DNA of 33,504 nucleotides from Paraglaciecola sp. (lineage in GTDB: Bacteria; Pseudomonadota; Gammaproteobacteria; Enterobacterales; Alteromonadaceae). The stretch is taken from NCBI GenBank assembly GCA_009993955.1, contig JAACSL010000035.1, positions 1 to 33,504 on the forward strand, written 5' to 3'. The translations under genes were made by a program, and so were the position numbers. Below the pieces are notes generated by a model. The model did no database searches. It was not told where the DNA came from and was given only the letters and a program-made list of their open reading frames with translations. Below are positions 8,353 to 17,397 of this stretch, one piece after another (positions within the stretch are counted from its first letter, which is position 1; every line of letters starts with the position of its first letter).

Positions 8353-9246
8353 ATGAAAATCGACAGCACCCCCAACCCTATTCAAGCCGTAAACGTTAAA
8401 CCTGCTGCAGCGAAGTCTGAAAATTTGCATGAAAGCAAACAGAAGCCAGAAGCATCGGCTCGCAATCTTGGTCAAGGACGCATGATCAAGTGGTTTGCGC
8501 AAGTCGGTGTATCACAAACTTATGAAAAACAACTCCTTAGCCAACGGCAGGAACGTATCGCAACACGCCAACTGCTTCGCGAACAACGTAAATTAAACAA
8601 TTTGCAGCGGATACTGGGGAGAGCCCTCGATTTCTGTTTGGATGAGAATCAGCCGGACGAACTCGATCCTGATTGGTTTTTTAGTTTCGTGGCGATGGCA
8701 GAAGACATCCACTCGCCGGCCATGCAGGAATTGTGGGGTAAAATATTTGCGGTGGAAAATAGCAAACCGGGCAGTTTTTCTTTAAAAACTTTGCAGATTT
8801 TAAGGCAATTGACTCAGCGCGATGCCTTGGTATTTCGTCAGGCAGTTAATATTGCCAGTCGACGGAAGGGCGAATTAGCACCCAAACTGTTGCTGGGTTA
8901 CTACAAGAAAAAATCGATTTGGTCGATGTTTAGCAGTCACAGTGAAGAGAAATTGAACCTGGCACAGTTTGGCCTGAGTTATCCAGACCTGTTGGTGTTA
9001 ATGGACCTTGGGTTGATTTATCACAGTGAAATAGAATCGGGGGAATTGCTGGCGGGTGAATTTAATGAATGGCGCAGCGCCGGTTTATCGTTGGATATCG
9101 CAGCAAAAACCAGTGGTATCACCCTTGTTTACTACAAATTTACGAGTACCGGCACAGAGCTATCGAAATTAGTGAACAGCGTGGGCAATGAACACTATGG
9201 CAATGCCTTAAAAATGCTCCTTGCCCACGGTTTTACACTTCGGTAA
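8353..9246 (+). CDS. TIGR03899 / DUF2806-type protein
   Basis: A 297-residue cytoplasmic protein. After a disordered N-terminal 45 residues, the sequence has the MAEDIHSPAMQELWGKIFA segment and following ILRQLTQRDALVFRQ helix characteristic of this family: a helical region that resembles the C-terminal DUF2806 domain, then a region with alternating strands and helices up to the C-terminus. Its function is unknown in the family. Divergent from the REC-EAL gene with a 205-bp gap, and convergent with cysH, from which no clear terminator separates it. Confidence 0.8.
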   Translation: MKIDSTPNPIQAVNVKPAAAKSENLHESKQKPEASARNLGQGRMIKWFAQVGVSQTYEKQLLSQRQERIATRQLLREQRKLNNLQRILGRALDFCLDENQPDELDPDWFFSFVAMAEDIHSPAMQELWGKIFAVENSKPGSFSLKTLQILRQLTQRDALVFRQAVNIASRRKGELAPKLLLGYYKKKSIWSMFSSHSEEKLNLAQFGLSYPDLLVLMDLGLIYHSEIESGELLAGEFNEWRSAGLSLDIAAKTSGITLVYYKFTSTGTELSKLVNSVGNEHYGNALKMLLAHGFTLR

Positions 9247-9294
9247 TACGCTTAACAAGCTAACTTAGAAAATACCCCAAAGCAGATAATAGCA

Positions 9295-10050
9295 TTAGAT
9301 CCCGTCACCAAACTCGTGTAAGCCGCATTCGCGTTTTAAGCCAAAAAAGCGTGTATCTTGCTCATTCAAACTGTCATGTAAAGAACGGGTGGTATGCCAG
9401 TCACCAATCGACACATAACCTTGTTCCCACAAGGGGTGATAAGGCAGATTATGTTCTTTAAGGTAGTAGTGAATGTCTTTGTTGGTCCAATCAATGATTG
9501 GGTAAAACTTAAACTGATTTTTCAGTTGCTGCAGAACCCCCAAATTTTCTCGATAATCCGATTGGGAACGGCGTAAGCCAGCAAACCATGTTTTTACCGA
9601 TAACTCTTGCAAGGCATCTTGCATGGGTTTTATTTTATTGAGGGTATTATAACGTTCAATACCTTCAACCCCCTGCTCCCAAAGTTTACCCAAGCGCGCT
9701 TCTTGCCAAGCGGGGGATATATCTGAGCGATACACCTTTAAATTCAAATTAAGGCGATGGGTGAGGGTATCAATAAATTGATAGGTTTCAGGAAACAAAT
9801 ATCCGGTATCCGTCAACACAACAGGGATATCTGGATATTGCTGGGTTACGATGTGCAACATTACCGCAGCTTGCGCTCCAAAGCTGGATGACAACATGAA
9901 CTGCTTGGGCAAATTATCTAGGGCCCAGCTCACACGCTGCTGCGCGGTCTGTTGCTCCAGCTCATTGTTTAGGTTTTTCAGTTCATCCACGGCTAACGAG
10001 TTAAGGGTCAAACTCGTTGCTACTTGTTTAGATGGCATAGTCTGGATCAT
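9295..10050 (-). CDS. cysH: Phosphoadenylyl-sulfate (PAPS) reductase CysH
   Basis: Reduces PAPS to sulfite with thioredoxin, the step before CysJI. Features seen are the PP-loop-like [13 protein letters not shown] (about 54-66), [11 protein letters not shown] (about 81-91), the [10 protein letters not shown] motif, and the C-terminal catalytic ECGLH with C242. Only one such Cys and no CC pairs are present, so it is the PAPS type without a 4Fe-4S cluster. The ATG at 10050 overlaps the end of cysI by 23 bases; ATG at 10038 (MPSKQV) is an alternative start. It is the last gene of the cysJIH operon. Confidence 0.96.
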   Translation of the reverse strand: MIQTMPSKQVATSLTLNSLAVDELKNLNNELEQQTAQQRVSWALDNLPKQFMLSSSFGAQAAVMLHIVTQQYPDIPVVLTDTGYLFPETYQFIDTLTHRLNLNLKVYRSDISPAWQEARLGKLWEQGVEGIERYNTLNKIKPMQDALQELSVKTWFAGLRRSQSDYRENLGVLQQLKNQFKFYPIIDWTNKDIHYYLKEHNLPYHPLWEQGYVSIGDWHTTRSLHDSLNEQDTRFFGLKRECGLHEFGDGI

Positions 10051-11758
10051 CGTAAAAATCCTTAGCCGAGTTAACGACTGGCTTCACTATTTTGGCACGA
10101 ATAACAAAATCACCAAAGGCTTCACCCGCCTCACGTTCTGTGGCCCAGCGAGCGATCAAACTGTCTAACTCTTGAAGAATTTCAGCCTCACCAATATTTT
10201 CGCGGTACATTCGCGGGATACGGGTGCCTTGACGATTTCCACCCAAATGTAGGTTGTATTTTCCAGGCCCTTTGCCCACCAAGCCCACCTCAGCTAACAT
10301 GGCGCGCCCACATCCATTTGGACACCCCGTGACACGAAAGATCAGGCTGTCATTTGCCATGCCATGTTTAGCTAAAATCTGCTCTAGTTGGGTAACGGCA
10401 TCTGGTAAGTAACGCTCTGCTTCAGCCATTGCCAAAGGGCAAGTGGGAAAGGCCACACAGGCCATCGAATCACGGCGTTGTTGGCTGAGTCCATCGTCAA
10501 GTAATCCGTGAGTACGAGCGAGGTGTTCAATTTGCGCCTTCAATTCTTGTGGCACACCCGCCACAATAAGATTTTGGTTAGCGGTCAAGCGGAAGTCACC
10601 AGGATGAATTTTGGCAATTTCTGCACAACCGGTTTTGAGCGTGCGCCCCGGGTAGTCAAGAATCCGACCATTTTCGATAAATAGGGTTAGATGAGCTTTA
10701 CCGTCAACACCGTCTACCCAGCCGATGCGGTCACCACGGCTGGTAAATTCATAAGGGCGACTGCTGGCAAAGCTAATGCCAGCGCGTTTTTCTACTTCTG
10801 CTTTGAAGGTCGCTACACCAACTCGTTCAAGGGTGTATTTGGTTTTTGCGTTTTTCCGATTAACGCGATTCCCCCAATCTCGTTGGGTGCTCACAACGGC
10901 TTCGGCAACAGCTAAGGTATGCTCAAGAGGAATATACCCAAAGTCATCTGCCTTACGTGGAAAGGTGCTCGTATCACCATGGGTCATGGCTAAACCACCA
11001 CCAACCAAAACATTAAAACCAATTAATTTGCCGTGCTGCGCAATCGCTACAAAGTTTAAATCGTTGGCGTGCACATCCACGTCATTGTGTGGTGGTACCA
11101 CAACGGTTGTCTTAAATTTACGCGGCAGATAAGTCGCACCAAGAATGGGTTCCTCTTCGGTGGTTTCTACTTTCTCTTCATCCAACCAAATTTCGGCGTA
11201 AGCACGCGTTTTGGGCAATAGATGTTCACTGATTTTTTTCGCCCATTCATAGGCTTGTTGATGCACCACCGACTCAACCGGGTTGGATGTACATAACACG
11301 TTGCGGTTCACATCTCCTGCCGTTGCGATGGAATCGATACCCACTTTATGCAGGGTTTGGTGCATCAATTTAATGTGCGGTTTTAATACACCATGGAATT
11401 GGAAAGTTTGCCGCGTAGTTAAACGAATACTGCCATAAAGAGTGTGCTCATCAGCGAATTTATCGATGGCTAACCACTGCTTTGGTGTAATGATCCCCCC
11501 TGGTAAACGTGCACGTAACATCACGTTTTGCAGCGGCTCAAGTTTTTGTTTTGCCCGTTCTGCTCGTAAATCGCGATCATCCTGTTGATACATACCGTGA
11601 AAACGAATCAGCTGGAAATTGTCTGCACTGAATCCGCCCGTTAGATCATCTTTTAGATCCTCGGTGATTGTGCCACGCAGTAAGTTGCTGCGTGCTTTCA
11701 TACGTTCATTATCTGCTAGCACACCTTGAACTACGTATTTATCGTCGTTGTTACTCAT
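10028..11758 (-). CDS. cysI: Sulfite reductase [NADPH] hemoprotein beta subunit CysI
   Basis: Carries out the six-electron reduction of sulfite to sulfide with electrons from CysJ. The siroheme-coupled 4Fe-4S ligands are all present as C434, C440, C479 and C483, in AFPTCPLA and GCPNGCGR contexts, and sulfite-binding basic residues are present in the RLTTRQTFQ stretch (112-120). At 576 residues it is close to the usual length of about 570. Its ATG shares one base with the cysJ stop (TAATG), so the two subunits are translationally coupled; its 3' end overlaps cysH. Confidence 0.98.
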   Translation of the reverse strand: MSNNDDKYVVQGVLADNERMKARSNLLRGTITEDLKDDLTGGFSADNFQLIRFHGMYQQDDRDLRAERAKQKLEPLQNVMLRARLPGGIITPKQWLAIDKFADEHTLYGSIRLTTRQTFQFHGVLKPHIKLMHQTLHKVGIDSIATAGDVNRNVLCTSNPVESVVHQQAYEWAKKISEHLLPKTRAYAEIWLDEEKVETTEEEPILGATYLPRKFKTTVVVPPHNDVDVHANDLNFVAIAQHGKLIGFNVLVGGGLAMTHGDTSTFPRKADDFGYIPLEHTLAVAEAVVSTQRDWGNRVNRKNAKTKYTLERVGVATFKAEVEKRAGISFASSRPYEFTSRGDRIGWVDGVDGKAHLTLFIENGRILDYPGRTLKTGCAEIAKIHPGDFRLTANQNLIVAGVPQELKAQIEHLARTHGLLDDGLSQQRRDSMACVAFPTCPLAMAEAERYLPDAVTQLEQILAKHGMANDSLIFRVTGCPNGCGRAMLAEVGLVGKGPGKYNLHLGGNRQGTRIPRMYRENIGEAEILQELDSLIARWATEREAGEAFGDFVIRAKIVKPVVNSAKDFYDDPDYAI

Positions 11759-13575
11759 TAGTACACGTCCTTCTGATAACGTTTAGCGCGGCGCAGATCA
11801 CTCAGGTAGCTTTCGGCTTCTTGCGCTGATTTGTTGCCATGTTGTTGCACAACTGAAATTAATGCTTCGTGAACATCTTTAGCCATGTGTTCAGCGTCAC
11901 CGCAAACATAAAGGTAGGCGCCTTCTTGCAGCCAGGTAAATAACTCTGCACCTTGTTCAAGAATACGGTGTTGCACATATATTTTTTCGGCTTGATCCCG
12001 CGAGAAGGCTAAGCTGACTTTATCAACCACGCCATCTTTGACAAAACGCTGCCATTCAACTTGATACAGAAAATCTTGGGTATAGTTAGGATTGCCAAAA
12101 AACAACCAATTTTTACCTTGTGCCTCATCCACTGCTCGCTGTTGCATAAAGGCTCTAAATGGCGCGATACCGGTGCCTGGACCAATCATAATAACGGGTG
12201 CATCATTATTTTCCGGCAGCCTGAAATTTGTATTGGGCTCCACAAATACCTTGAGTTCCCCGCCTTCTTCGAGGCGACGGGTTAAAAATGCTGATGCGCC
12301 ACCTTGATGCTTACTGCCATGTGCTTGGTATTCCACTGTTGCGACAGTGAGATGCACTTCATCCTCCACTTCCGCCTGGCTTGATGCGATAGAATACAAA
12401 CGTGGCGTAATATTGCGCAGGGCATCAACGAGCTGCTGAGCGCTGATGGTTGCGGGAAAATCGCGCACCACATCAATGATTTGGCGTTCTGCCAGATACA
12501 CACGCAAAATGGCTTTGTCGGCTAACTTCTCGGCCAATTCAGCATGTTGGGCGACTTCATTGTAGGCTTTCACAAACGTAGGGTAGCTTTGTGTGAGCTC
12601 TAGTTTGTCGAGCAAGGCATCAAACACCGACATACTTTGTCCCGCTAAACTGATGGACGTCTCACGCTCAATTTTTAATAGATCCAATAAAGCTTGCACC
12701 ATCACCTTATCGTTTTGGAACCATACTCCTAAGGCGTCGCCCGGCTGATATTGAATGCCCGAATCGGCTAAAGAGATTTCCACATGGCGGATATCTTTGA
12801 CTGAATCTCTACCGGTTATTTTTTGACTTTGCAATAAGGTTGCCGTGAACGGATTTTTCTTACTATATTGCTCACCCTGCGTGGCCACAATCACACTGTT
12901 CGTAGAACTTGTTGTTATTAACGGATTTTGCTTCAGTTCTACCTGAATTTTGCTCAGCAATTGCGCTGTCCACGTTGCCACTACACCCTCGTAGTCCACA
13001 TCGCAATCGACACGCTCTAATAAAGGTTTAGCACCCGTTTTAGCTAAACGCTGATCAAAATCTTTGGCGGTTTGACAGAAAAACTCATAGCTACTATCAC
13101 CCAAACCTAATACTGCGTAGCTAAGCTGGTCTAGTTTGCCCACCTTTTTACTGGCCAAAAATTGATGTAATTCAACGGCGTCGTCTGGTGCATCGCCTTC
13201 ACCATGTGTGCTGACAACCACCACCAGATGTGTCTCAGATTTAAGTTGTTTATGTTTATAATCGGCCATGTTAAACAACGACACAGGTACATTCTGTTCA
13301 GCGAATTTACTCTTTAATTCACTGGCAATTGCTTTTGCGTTGCCTGTTTGCGAACCATATAAGATCGTTAAACTCTGCTTAATATCTTGGGGCTGCACTA
13401 ATCCAACCGGTACTTGTGCACTTTGTGCCATACCCGCAAGATAACCACTTAACCACAGCATTTGCTGGGGGCTTAAGGTAGTAAGGGCCTGATTAACTAA
13501 AGACCATTGAACATCCGTTAATGCGACAGACGCAGCTGGAAGTTGAGAAGATGTTGTTTGTGAATTTGCAGACAT
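11758..13575 (-). CDS. cysJ: Sulfite reductase [NADPH] flavoprotein alpha subunit CysJ
   Basis: Passes electrons from NADPH through FAD and FMN to CysI. The domains in order are flavodoxin/FMN (about 69-205, with [12 protein letters not shown] and [11 protein letters not shown]), an FAD-binding region with RLYSIASS (about 390), and an NADPH-binding domain with [17 protein letters not shown] (about 460) and the C-terminal YQKDVY ending typical of CysJ. 605 residues is a normal length. No Shine-Dalgarno is visible; the bases directly before the ATG form one arm of an 11-bp inverted repeat. First gene of cysJIH, 99 bp downstream of a TIGR04219 gene on the same strand. Confidence 0.98.
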   Translation of the reverse strand: MSANSQTTSSQLPAASVALTDVQWSLVNQALTTLSPQQMLWLSGYLAGMAQSAQVPVGLVQPQDIKQSLTILYGSQTGNAKAIASELKSKFAEQNVPVSLFNMADYKHKQLKSETHLVVVVSTHGEGDAPDDAVELHQFLASKKVGKLDQLSYAVLGLGDSSYEFFCQTAKDFDQRLAKTGAKPLLERVDCDVDYEGVVATWTAQLLSKIQVELKQNPLITTSSTNSVIVATQGEQYSKKNPFTATLLQSQKITGRDSVKDIRHVEISLADSGIQYQPGDALGVWFQNDKVMVQALLDLLKIERETSISLAGQSMSVFDALLDKLELTQSYPTFVKAYNEVAQHAELAEKLADKAILRVYLAERQIIDVVRDFPATISAQQLVDALRNITPRLYSIASSQAEVEDEVHLTVATVEYQAHGSKHQGGASAFLTRRLEEGGELKVFVEPNTNFRLPENNDAPVIMIGPGTGIAPFRAFMQQRAVDEAQGKNWLFFGNPNYTQDFLYQVEWQRFVKDGVVDKVSLAFSRDQAEKIYVQHRILEQGAELFTWLQEGAYLYVCGDAEHMAKDVHEALISVVQQHGNKSAQEAESYLSDLRRAKRYQKDVY

Positions 13576-13576
13576 A

Positions 13577-13616
13577 GTTCGCTAACCATTATGGGATCAT
13601 GCTTAGGTTAGCGAAC
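13577..13616 (-). promoter_or_regulatory. Perfect 11-bp inverted repeat adjoining the cysJ start codon
   Basis: GTTCGCTAACC (13577-13587) and GGTTAGCGAAC (13606-13616) are exact reverse complements around 18 nt. In the cysJIH mRNA the second arm ends one base before the ATG, exactly where the ribosome must bind, and no Shine-Dalgarno is seen elsewhere. It could be a translation-controlling hairpin or the two half-sites of a DNA-binding dimer; the sequence does not decide. Confidence 0.6.
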
Positions 13617-13674
13617 AAGTTTCATAACGGGAAAGAATAAAAGCTAATTTTTTATTACTTAATAACCTGAAAGC

Positions 13675-14451
13675 TTAAAAATGCACGTCCATGCCAACAA
13701 AAGCACCTTTAAAGTCTAGTTGAGAATAGATGCTGTCTAGGTCTTTCAACTCCACTTGTACGGCGCGGTACCCCAATTGAAACGTGAGATCAATGGCAAG
13801 ATTTTCCATCAGGCTATAAGTCAGACCTGCTTGATAATCGGTAATAGTCTGATCATCAAAACTCAGATAGCTGCCCTCTGCATAGGCGCCAAAACCGGTG
13901 GCAGGCAGTCCTAGTGCTAAACGAGAGTACAACATCGGTACTACACCCGAAAACTCTTCTCGGCCGCTGGCAGTCGGATCATTTTTATCCACAACAAATA
14001 ACTCACCATCGAGGTATTTGGCATTGATGCCTACATCAAAGCTCACCAAATCATTGTCAAACAATTCATAATACAGAATCACATCTGTAGCACTGAGTTT
14101 CACATCGGTGACAGCGGTGGTCGTAGCAGTAAACAATTCCCCCCCAAAAACAAATTGACTGGACAGGACCACGTCTCCCTGAGCATCCATATTGGTGCGC
14201 TGCAATTTGACATTGGGCACGAGGGGAATGGGGTGTTCTAAGGCCACATAAAAACTACTTTTGGTTTTATCGCTAAAATTAAAATCTAGATTATTGCCAT
14301 CGTCAGAAAAGCCACCCGTGGTGTTCATTTGCCAAGCTTGCGCGCCTGCATACAATCCCAGAACCGTGTCAGCATGGGCGTTGGTGTAGGCAAATAAAGC
14401 CGCGATACTTAAAGACAAGCAGGCAGGCAGGGATAAAACGCGTTTTTTCAT
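13675..14451 (-). CDS. TIGR04219-family outer-membrane beta-barrel protein
   Basis: A 258-residue precursor with a signal peptide (hydrophobic 11-22, cleavage predicted after AHA at 27). The mature protein begins DTVLGLYAGAQAWQM, the usual opening of the TIGR04219 family, and has alternating amphipathic strands ending in DVHF with a terminal Phe, as expected for BAM-inserted barrels. PLVPNVKLQ near residue 76 is also typical. Function unknown. It begins 4 bases after the stop of the DUF2333 gene, so they form one operon. Cotranscription into cysJIH cannot be excluded. Confidence 0.88.
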   Translation of the reverse strand: MKKRVLSLPACLSLSIAALFAYTNAHADTVLGLYAGAQAWQMNTTGGFSDDGNNLDFNFSDKTKSSFYVALEHPIPLVPNVKLQRTNMDAQGDVVLSSQFVFGGELFTATTTAVTDVKLSATDVILYYELFDNDLVSFDVGINAKYLDGELFVVDKNDPTASGREEFSGVVPMLYSRLALGLPATGFGAYAEGSYLSFDDQTITDYQAGLTYSLMENLAIDLTFQLGYRAVQVELKDLDSIYSQLDFKGAFVGMDVHF

Positions 14452-14455
14452 AGTG

Positions 14456-15448
14456 TTAACCTTGATTTAATAATTCAGAGAGTTCGATTATGGCGGCATT
14501 CGCACGAGAAATGTAATTGGCCATGACCAGGGAATGGTTGGCCAACACGCCAAAACCACTACCATTTAATATCATCGGGCTCCAAATAGACTCTTGCGTC
14601 GCTTCCAGTTCACGAATAATTTGTTGCAAACTGATGCGTGCGTTTTTCTTTTCCAGTACATCGGCAAAATCAGTATCCACCGCTTTTAGGTAATGCAACA
14701 ACGCCCAACTGGCGCCGCGCGCTTCATAAAAATTGTTGTCAAGCCGCCACCAGCTAGTTTTATCAACAAGGTGACGATTAGTGGGGGTTGACTGACTCGC
14801 CTCTGCATCGCCGGCCAAACTGGTATCGATACGTTCTTGACCCACACTCGCACTTAATCGTTGCGATAAACTGCCTAAACGCTTTTCAACCTGCTTCAAC
14901 CAATCTCGGAGGTTATCTGCGCGAGCATAGAATTGCCCTTTGTCCTGTTTAGGGTCAGCCATGCTAGCGCGGTATTGATATAAATTATCGATGGCTTCCT
15001 GATAGCGAGATTCTGCAGAGGGCAACAACCAATCAAGATGATTGTTATTCAACAGTGGCTGAGCCTTGGTTAAAAATGGATTTTCCACAGATTGAGACTG
15101 AGAACGACTTAAATCTTTGCGCATGGCTAAGGCTAGATCCCGTGTCATTTCCAATACGCCAAACTCCCAGCTCGGCATATTATCCATCATCACACTGGGG
15201 GGCAGTACGTCATTTGACAAGTAGCCCCCTGACTTGTTCAGCAAGGTTTCACTCACTTTAATTAAGGTGCTGGTTAAAACATAGCCCGATACAACACGTT
15301 CACTATGCAACTGAGCTTGCTGCTCTGCAAGGTCGGCCGGTTCGAAAAGATCAGGTTCTGAACTCCAAAAAATAGACATAATCCATAATAAGATGATGAT
15401 CACGCCAACTAGCAGGCTGAGCCATTTTGCACTTAAAAATCGTTGCAT
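14456..15448 (-). CDS. DUF2333 family membrane protein
   Basis: A 330-residue protein with one N-terminal membrane anchor (about residues 8-26) and a large, mostly helical periplasmic domain, matching DUF2333 in content (the SSEPDLFEP segment, GYVLTSTLIKVSETLLNKSGG, and FYEARGASWALLHYLKA near the end). The open frame extends to a TTG at 15460; ATG at 15448 is preferred because GGAG lies just before it. It lies between the PCuAC and TIGR04219 genes on the same strand, so it is likely an envelope protein of their operon. Function unknown. Confidence 0.88.
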   Translation of the reverse strand: MQRFLSAKWLSLLVGVIIILLWIMSIFWSSEPDLFEPADLAEQQAQLHSERVVSGYVLTSTLIKVSETLLNKSGGYLSNDVLPPSVMMDNMPSWEFGVLEMTRDLALAMRKDLSRSQSQSVENPFLTKAQPLLNNNHLDWLLPSAESRYQEAIDNLYQYRASMADPKQDKGQFYARADNLRDWLKQVEKRLGSLSQRLSASVGQERIDTSLAGDAEASQSTPTNRHLVDKTSWWRLDNNFYEARGASWALLHYLKAVDTDFADVLEKKNARISLQQIIRELEATQESIWSPMILNGSGFGVLANHSLVMANYISRANAAIIELSELLNQG

Positions 15449-15477
15449 GCTTCTCTCCAAAGTTGATGTTGAGGGGA

Positions 15478-15996
15478 CTATGGTTTCGCCACAATCGCTT
15501 TAACCGGAATGGCTGTGCCCTGTTCAGTGTACAGTATCAGTGATAAAACTTGGCCTTCATGCAAAGATTCTTTTAATTGCAACGCCATAAGATGAATACC
15601 ACCTGGTACCAAGGCCATGGATTGATGGGCGGCAACAGATAGTGAGTCGAGATGCTGCATACGCATGGTTTCTCCATCCATGCTCATGAGGTGAAATTCA
15701 AAAGAATCGGCAAATTGCCCCTCTGCACGCGTGAGTTCAATGGGCTGCGAGGTATTATTTGCGATGTCAAAATACACCGCCGTATTTGGCGAACCCGGAG
15801 GTAATAGTCTTACCACCGCATTGCTAACAACAATGTTGGATGCCATATCACTGGGTGACATATCACTGGGTGACATATCACTGGGTGACATATCACTGGG
15901 TGCCACGTCATTGGACGCCATATCATTAGGTGTTAAGTCGTTAGCGATAACACTGGTACTGCAAATTAGTAAACAGCATAAAAACCAAAACCGCAT
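15478..15996 (-). CDS. PCuAC-type periplasmic copper chaperone with repeat linker
   Basis: A periplasmic Cu(I) carrier that in related systems helps assemble the CuA or CuB centres of cytochrome oxidase. Signal peptide 1-18 (cleavage near SVIA). The domain (about 55-170) has the exact copper motif H-X10-M-X21-H-X-M: H102, M113, H135, M137. Between signal and domain lie residues 24-51, imperfect repeats of five residues of type SDMSP, giving several extra Met and Asp residues that could bind metal or act as a flexible tether. The usual proteins lack such a linker. Its stop lies about 30 bp before the DUF2333 start, so it probably heads that operon. No Sco or oxidase gene is visible nearby. Confidence 0.9.
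   Translation of the reverse strand: MRFWFLCCLLICSTSVIANDLTPNDMASNDVAPSDMSPSDMSPSDMSPSDMASNIVVSNAVVRLLPPGSPNTAVYFDIANNTSQPIELTRAEGQFADSFEFHLMSMDGETMRMQHLDSLSVAAHQSMALVPGGIHLMALQLKESLHEGQVLSLILYTEQGTAIPVKAIVAKP
15844..15933. repeat. 15-bp tandem repeat inside the PCuAC gene
   Basis: Six consecutive 15-bp units of type CATATCACTGGGTGA. The first three are identical, the fourth differs in the last base, and the last two are diverged. Since 15 bp is five codons, loss or gain of a unit keeps the reading frame and only changes the linker length. Confidence 0.93.
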
Positions 15997-16092
15997 GTCT
16001 ATTCCTTTAACTATCTTTGGGCTTGGAATTATTCAGCATATTACTTGGATTTACCAATCCTTGTACTCAGAAATATTGCCGAGTCGTGCTAG

Positions 16093-16305
16093 CTAGATTG
16101 AGCGCCTTGATGAACGTCCAGCCAGACAATAAATAATAAAAATAACCAGTAAGACCGGCCAAAAGGCACTTAGCACACCAAAAAACATGGCGGCGATGGC
16201 AACAATAAATGCAATGGGCAACGCAATCGCCAAACCAAGTGCCAGCATACCGCCTAAGCCCATTAACAACATTACCCCAACAACAATCGCAATTAACGTC
16301 AACAT
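16093..16305 (-). CDS. Small membrane protein, PspG-like
   Basis: A 70-residue protein that is nearly all hydrophobic: two or three helices (about 2-22, 23-42 and 46-62) and a basic tail GRSSRRS. The frame extends to TTG at 16311, but ATG at 16305 has AGGAG six bases before it. The arrangement of a Gly/Ala-rich helix followed by AAMFFG and a Trp-containing helix resembles PspG, an envelope-stress effector, and it follows pspA-pspC on the same strand. The resemblance is by eye only, so PspG identity is tentative. Confidence 0.72.
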   Translation of the reverse strand: MLTLIAIVVGVMLLMGLGGMLALGLAIALPIAFIVAIAAMFFGVLSAFWPVLLVIFIIYCLAGRSSRRSI

Positions 16306-16356
16306 ACTCAACTCCTGCTTTTACCCAGCACCCAGTGCCATTCGTTAGACGCTCGC

Positions 16357-16557
16357 CTAACGCTCAGGCAACAAAATAATGGCTGTTACATAAGCCACGG
16401 CAGTCGCCACTGGCAACGCAATAAAACACAACACTGCCGCTACACGAATGATCCATCTTGGTTGTTGCCAATGCCGCGCTAAGCCGCTGCATACACCAGA
16501 AATTTTACGGTGATATTTATCACGATGAATGCGGTTAACATCGAAGTAGTTTCTCAT
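16357..16557 (-). CDS. pspC: PspC-domain membrane protein, short form
   Basis: A 66-residue protein consisting of a single PspC domain: the RKISGVCSGLARHW motif (18-31) followed by a hydrophobic segment (about 36-63). E. coli PspC is about 119 residues and has a periplasmic leucine-zipper part; that part is missing here. An AAGGAA ribosome-binding site precedes the ATG. Downstream of pspA in the same direction, so likely part of the phage-shock operon. No pspB-like gene is present between or near them. Confidence 0.88.
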   Translation of the reverse strand: MRNYFDVNRIHRDKYHRKISGVCSGLARHWQQPRWIIRVAAVLCFIALPVATAVAYVTAIILLPER

Positions 16558-16636
16558 TTTGAATTTCCTTTACTCGAAAAAACGGTGTTTAAGCCGTCGG
16601 CAACTCCATAGTCACCGACGAAATTTGCTCACTCAA

Positions 16637-16661
16637 GGCCATAACACAAGGGTGTTAGGCC
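16637..16661 (-). other. Hairpin overlapping the pspA stop codon
   Basis: GGCC and TAACAC (16637-16647, with one bulged A) pair with GTGTTA and GGCC (16652-16661) around a 4-base loop; the TAA of pspA lies in the stem. No U-run follows in the sense direction, so it is not a full intrinsic terminator. It may protect the pspA message or partly reduce readthrough into pspC. A second 6-bp inverted repeat (CGTCGG 16595-16600, CCGACG 16615-16620) follows downstream. Confidence 0.5.
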
Positions 16662-17314
16662 ACCTTTTTGCGTAAGAGAGCCAATTCCTGCTCAATCTTT
16701 TCCTCAGCTTCTAACTGCACAAATTGTGTATGCAAATTCTGCGAAGTGCGCACCACATCAAAGGCATCAACTTGCGCTTCTAAGTCATCAATACGGCTTT
16801 CATATTGTTCAAAACGAGTGATGGCCGCATCGATGCGCTCGGCACTTGCATTTGTTTTCGCCTGTAAGCGCACGGCAACTGAACGCTCACGAACCACCAT
16901 AGAATTCTGCTTACTGCGGGCTTCGGCCAGTTTTTCTTGCAGTTTGCCGGTATCGGTCTGTAAATTAGCGAGTCCCTCGTCTACGGTAACCAATTCTTTT
17001 TGCACATCCGCTAATTGCTGTTGATTTTGCAGTTTCTCGGCAAGGGCCGCTCTAGCTAAATCTTCACGCGCTTTATCCACTGCCAATTTAGCTTTACCTT
17101 GCCAAGCATCAATTTGTATTTGTAACTTGTCAGCTTTACGTTGTAAGCGTTTCTTTTCTGCCAACTGACTTGCCGCTACTGCACGCATTTCAGCTAACAC
17201 TTCTTCCATTTCTTGTACCAATAATTTAACGACTTTTGCTGGGTCCTCAGCTTTATCCAATAAAGCATTAACATTGGCATGTACGATGTCAGTCATTCTT
17301 GAAAATAATCCCAT
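16655..17314 (-). CDS. pspA: Phage shock protein A (PspA/IM30 family)
   Basis: A peripheral inner-membrane protein of 219 residues (E. coli 222). It starts MGLFSRMTDIVHANVNALLD, an amphipathic membrane-binding helix, followed by EDPAKVVKLLVQEMEE and a long coiled coil to about residue 215. It stabilises damaged membranes, forms ESCRT-III-like oligomers, and in Enterobacteria inhibits the activator PspF. A GGAG site precedes the ATG and a sigma-54-type promoter lies about 70 bp upstream. pspC and a small membrane protein follow. No pspF is in the window, so the activator must be encoded elsewhere. Confidence 0.97.
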   Translation of the reverse strand: MGLFSRMTDIVHANVNALLDKAEDPAKVVKLLVQEMEEVLAEMRAVAASQLAEKKRLQRKADKLQIQIDAWQGKAKLAVDKAREDLARAALAEKLQNQQQLADVQKELVTVDEGLANLQTDTGKLQEKLAEARSKQNSMVVRERSVAVRLQAKTNASAERIDAAITRFEQYESRIDDLEAQVDAFDVVRTSQNLHTQFVQLEAEEKIEQELALLRKKVA

Positions 17315-17380
17315 GGTCTTTCTCCAATCTGGTGTTAGTTAAGTTAGGTACCGTGAATGTCTTCACTAGTACTCTGGTAT

Positions 17381-17397
17381 TACAATTCGCGTGCCAA
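17381..17397 (-). promoter_or_regulatory. Sigma-54 promoter of pspA
   Basis: On the minus strand TTGGCACGCGAATTGTA matches the -24/-12 consensus, with GG and the -12 dinucleotide separated by 10 nt. The -12 position is GT rather than GC, as I remember it also being in the E. coli pspA promoter. The predicted start near 17370 gives a leader of about 55 nt. This fits PspF/sigma-54 control. Confidence 0.82.
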
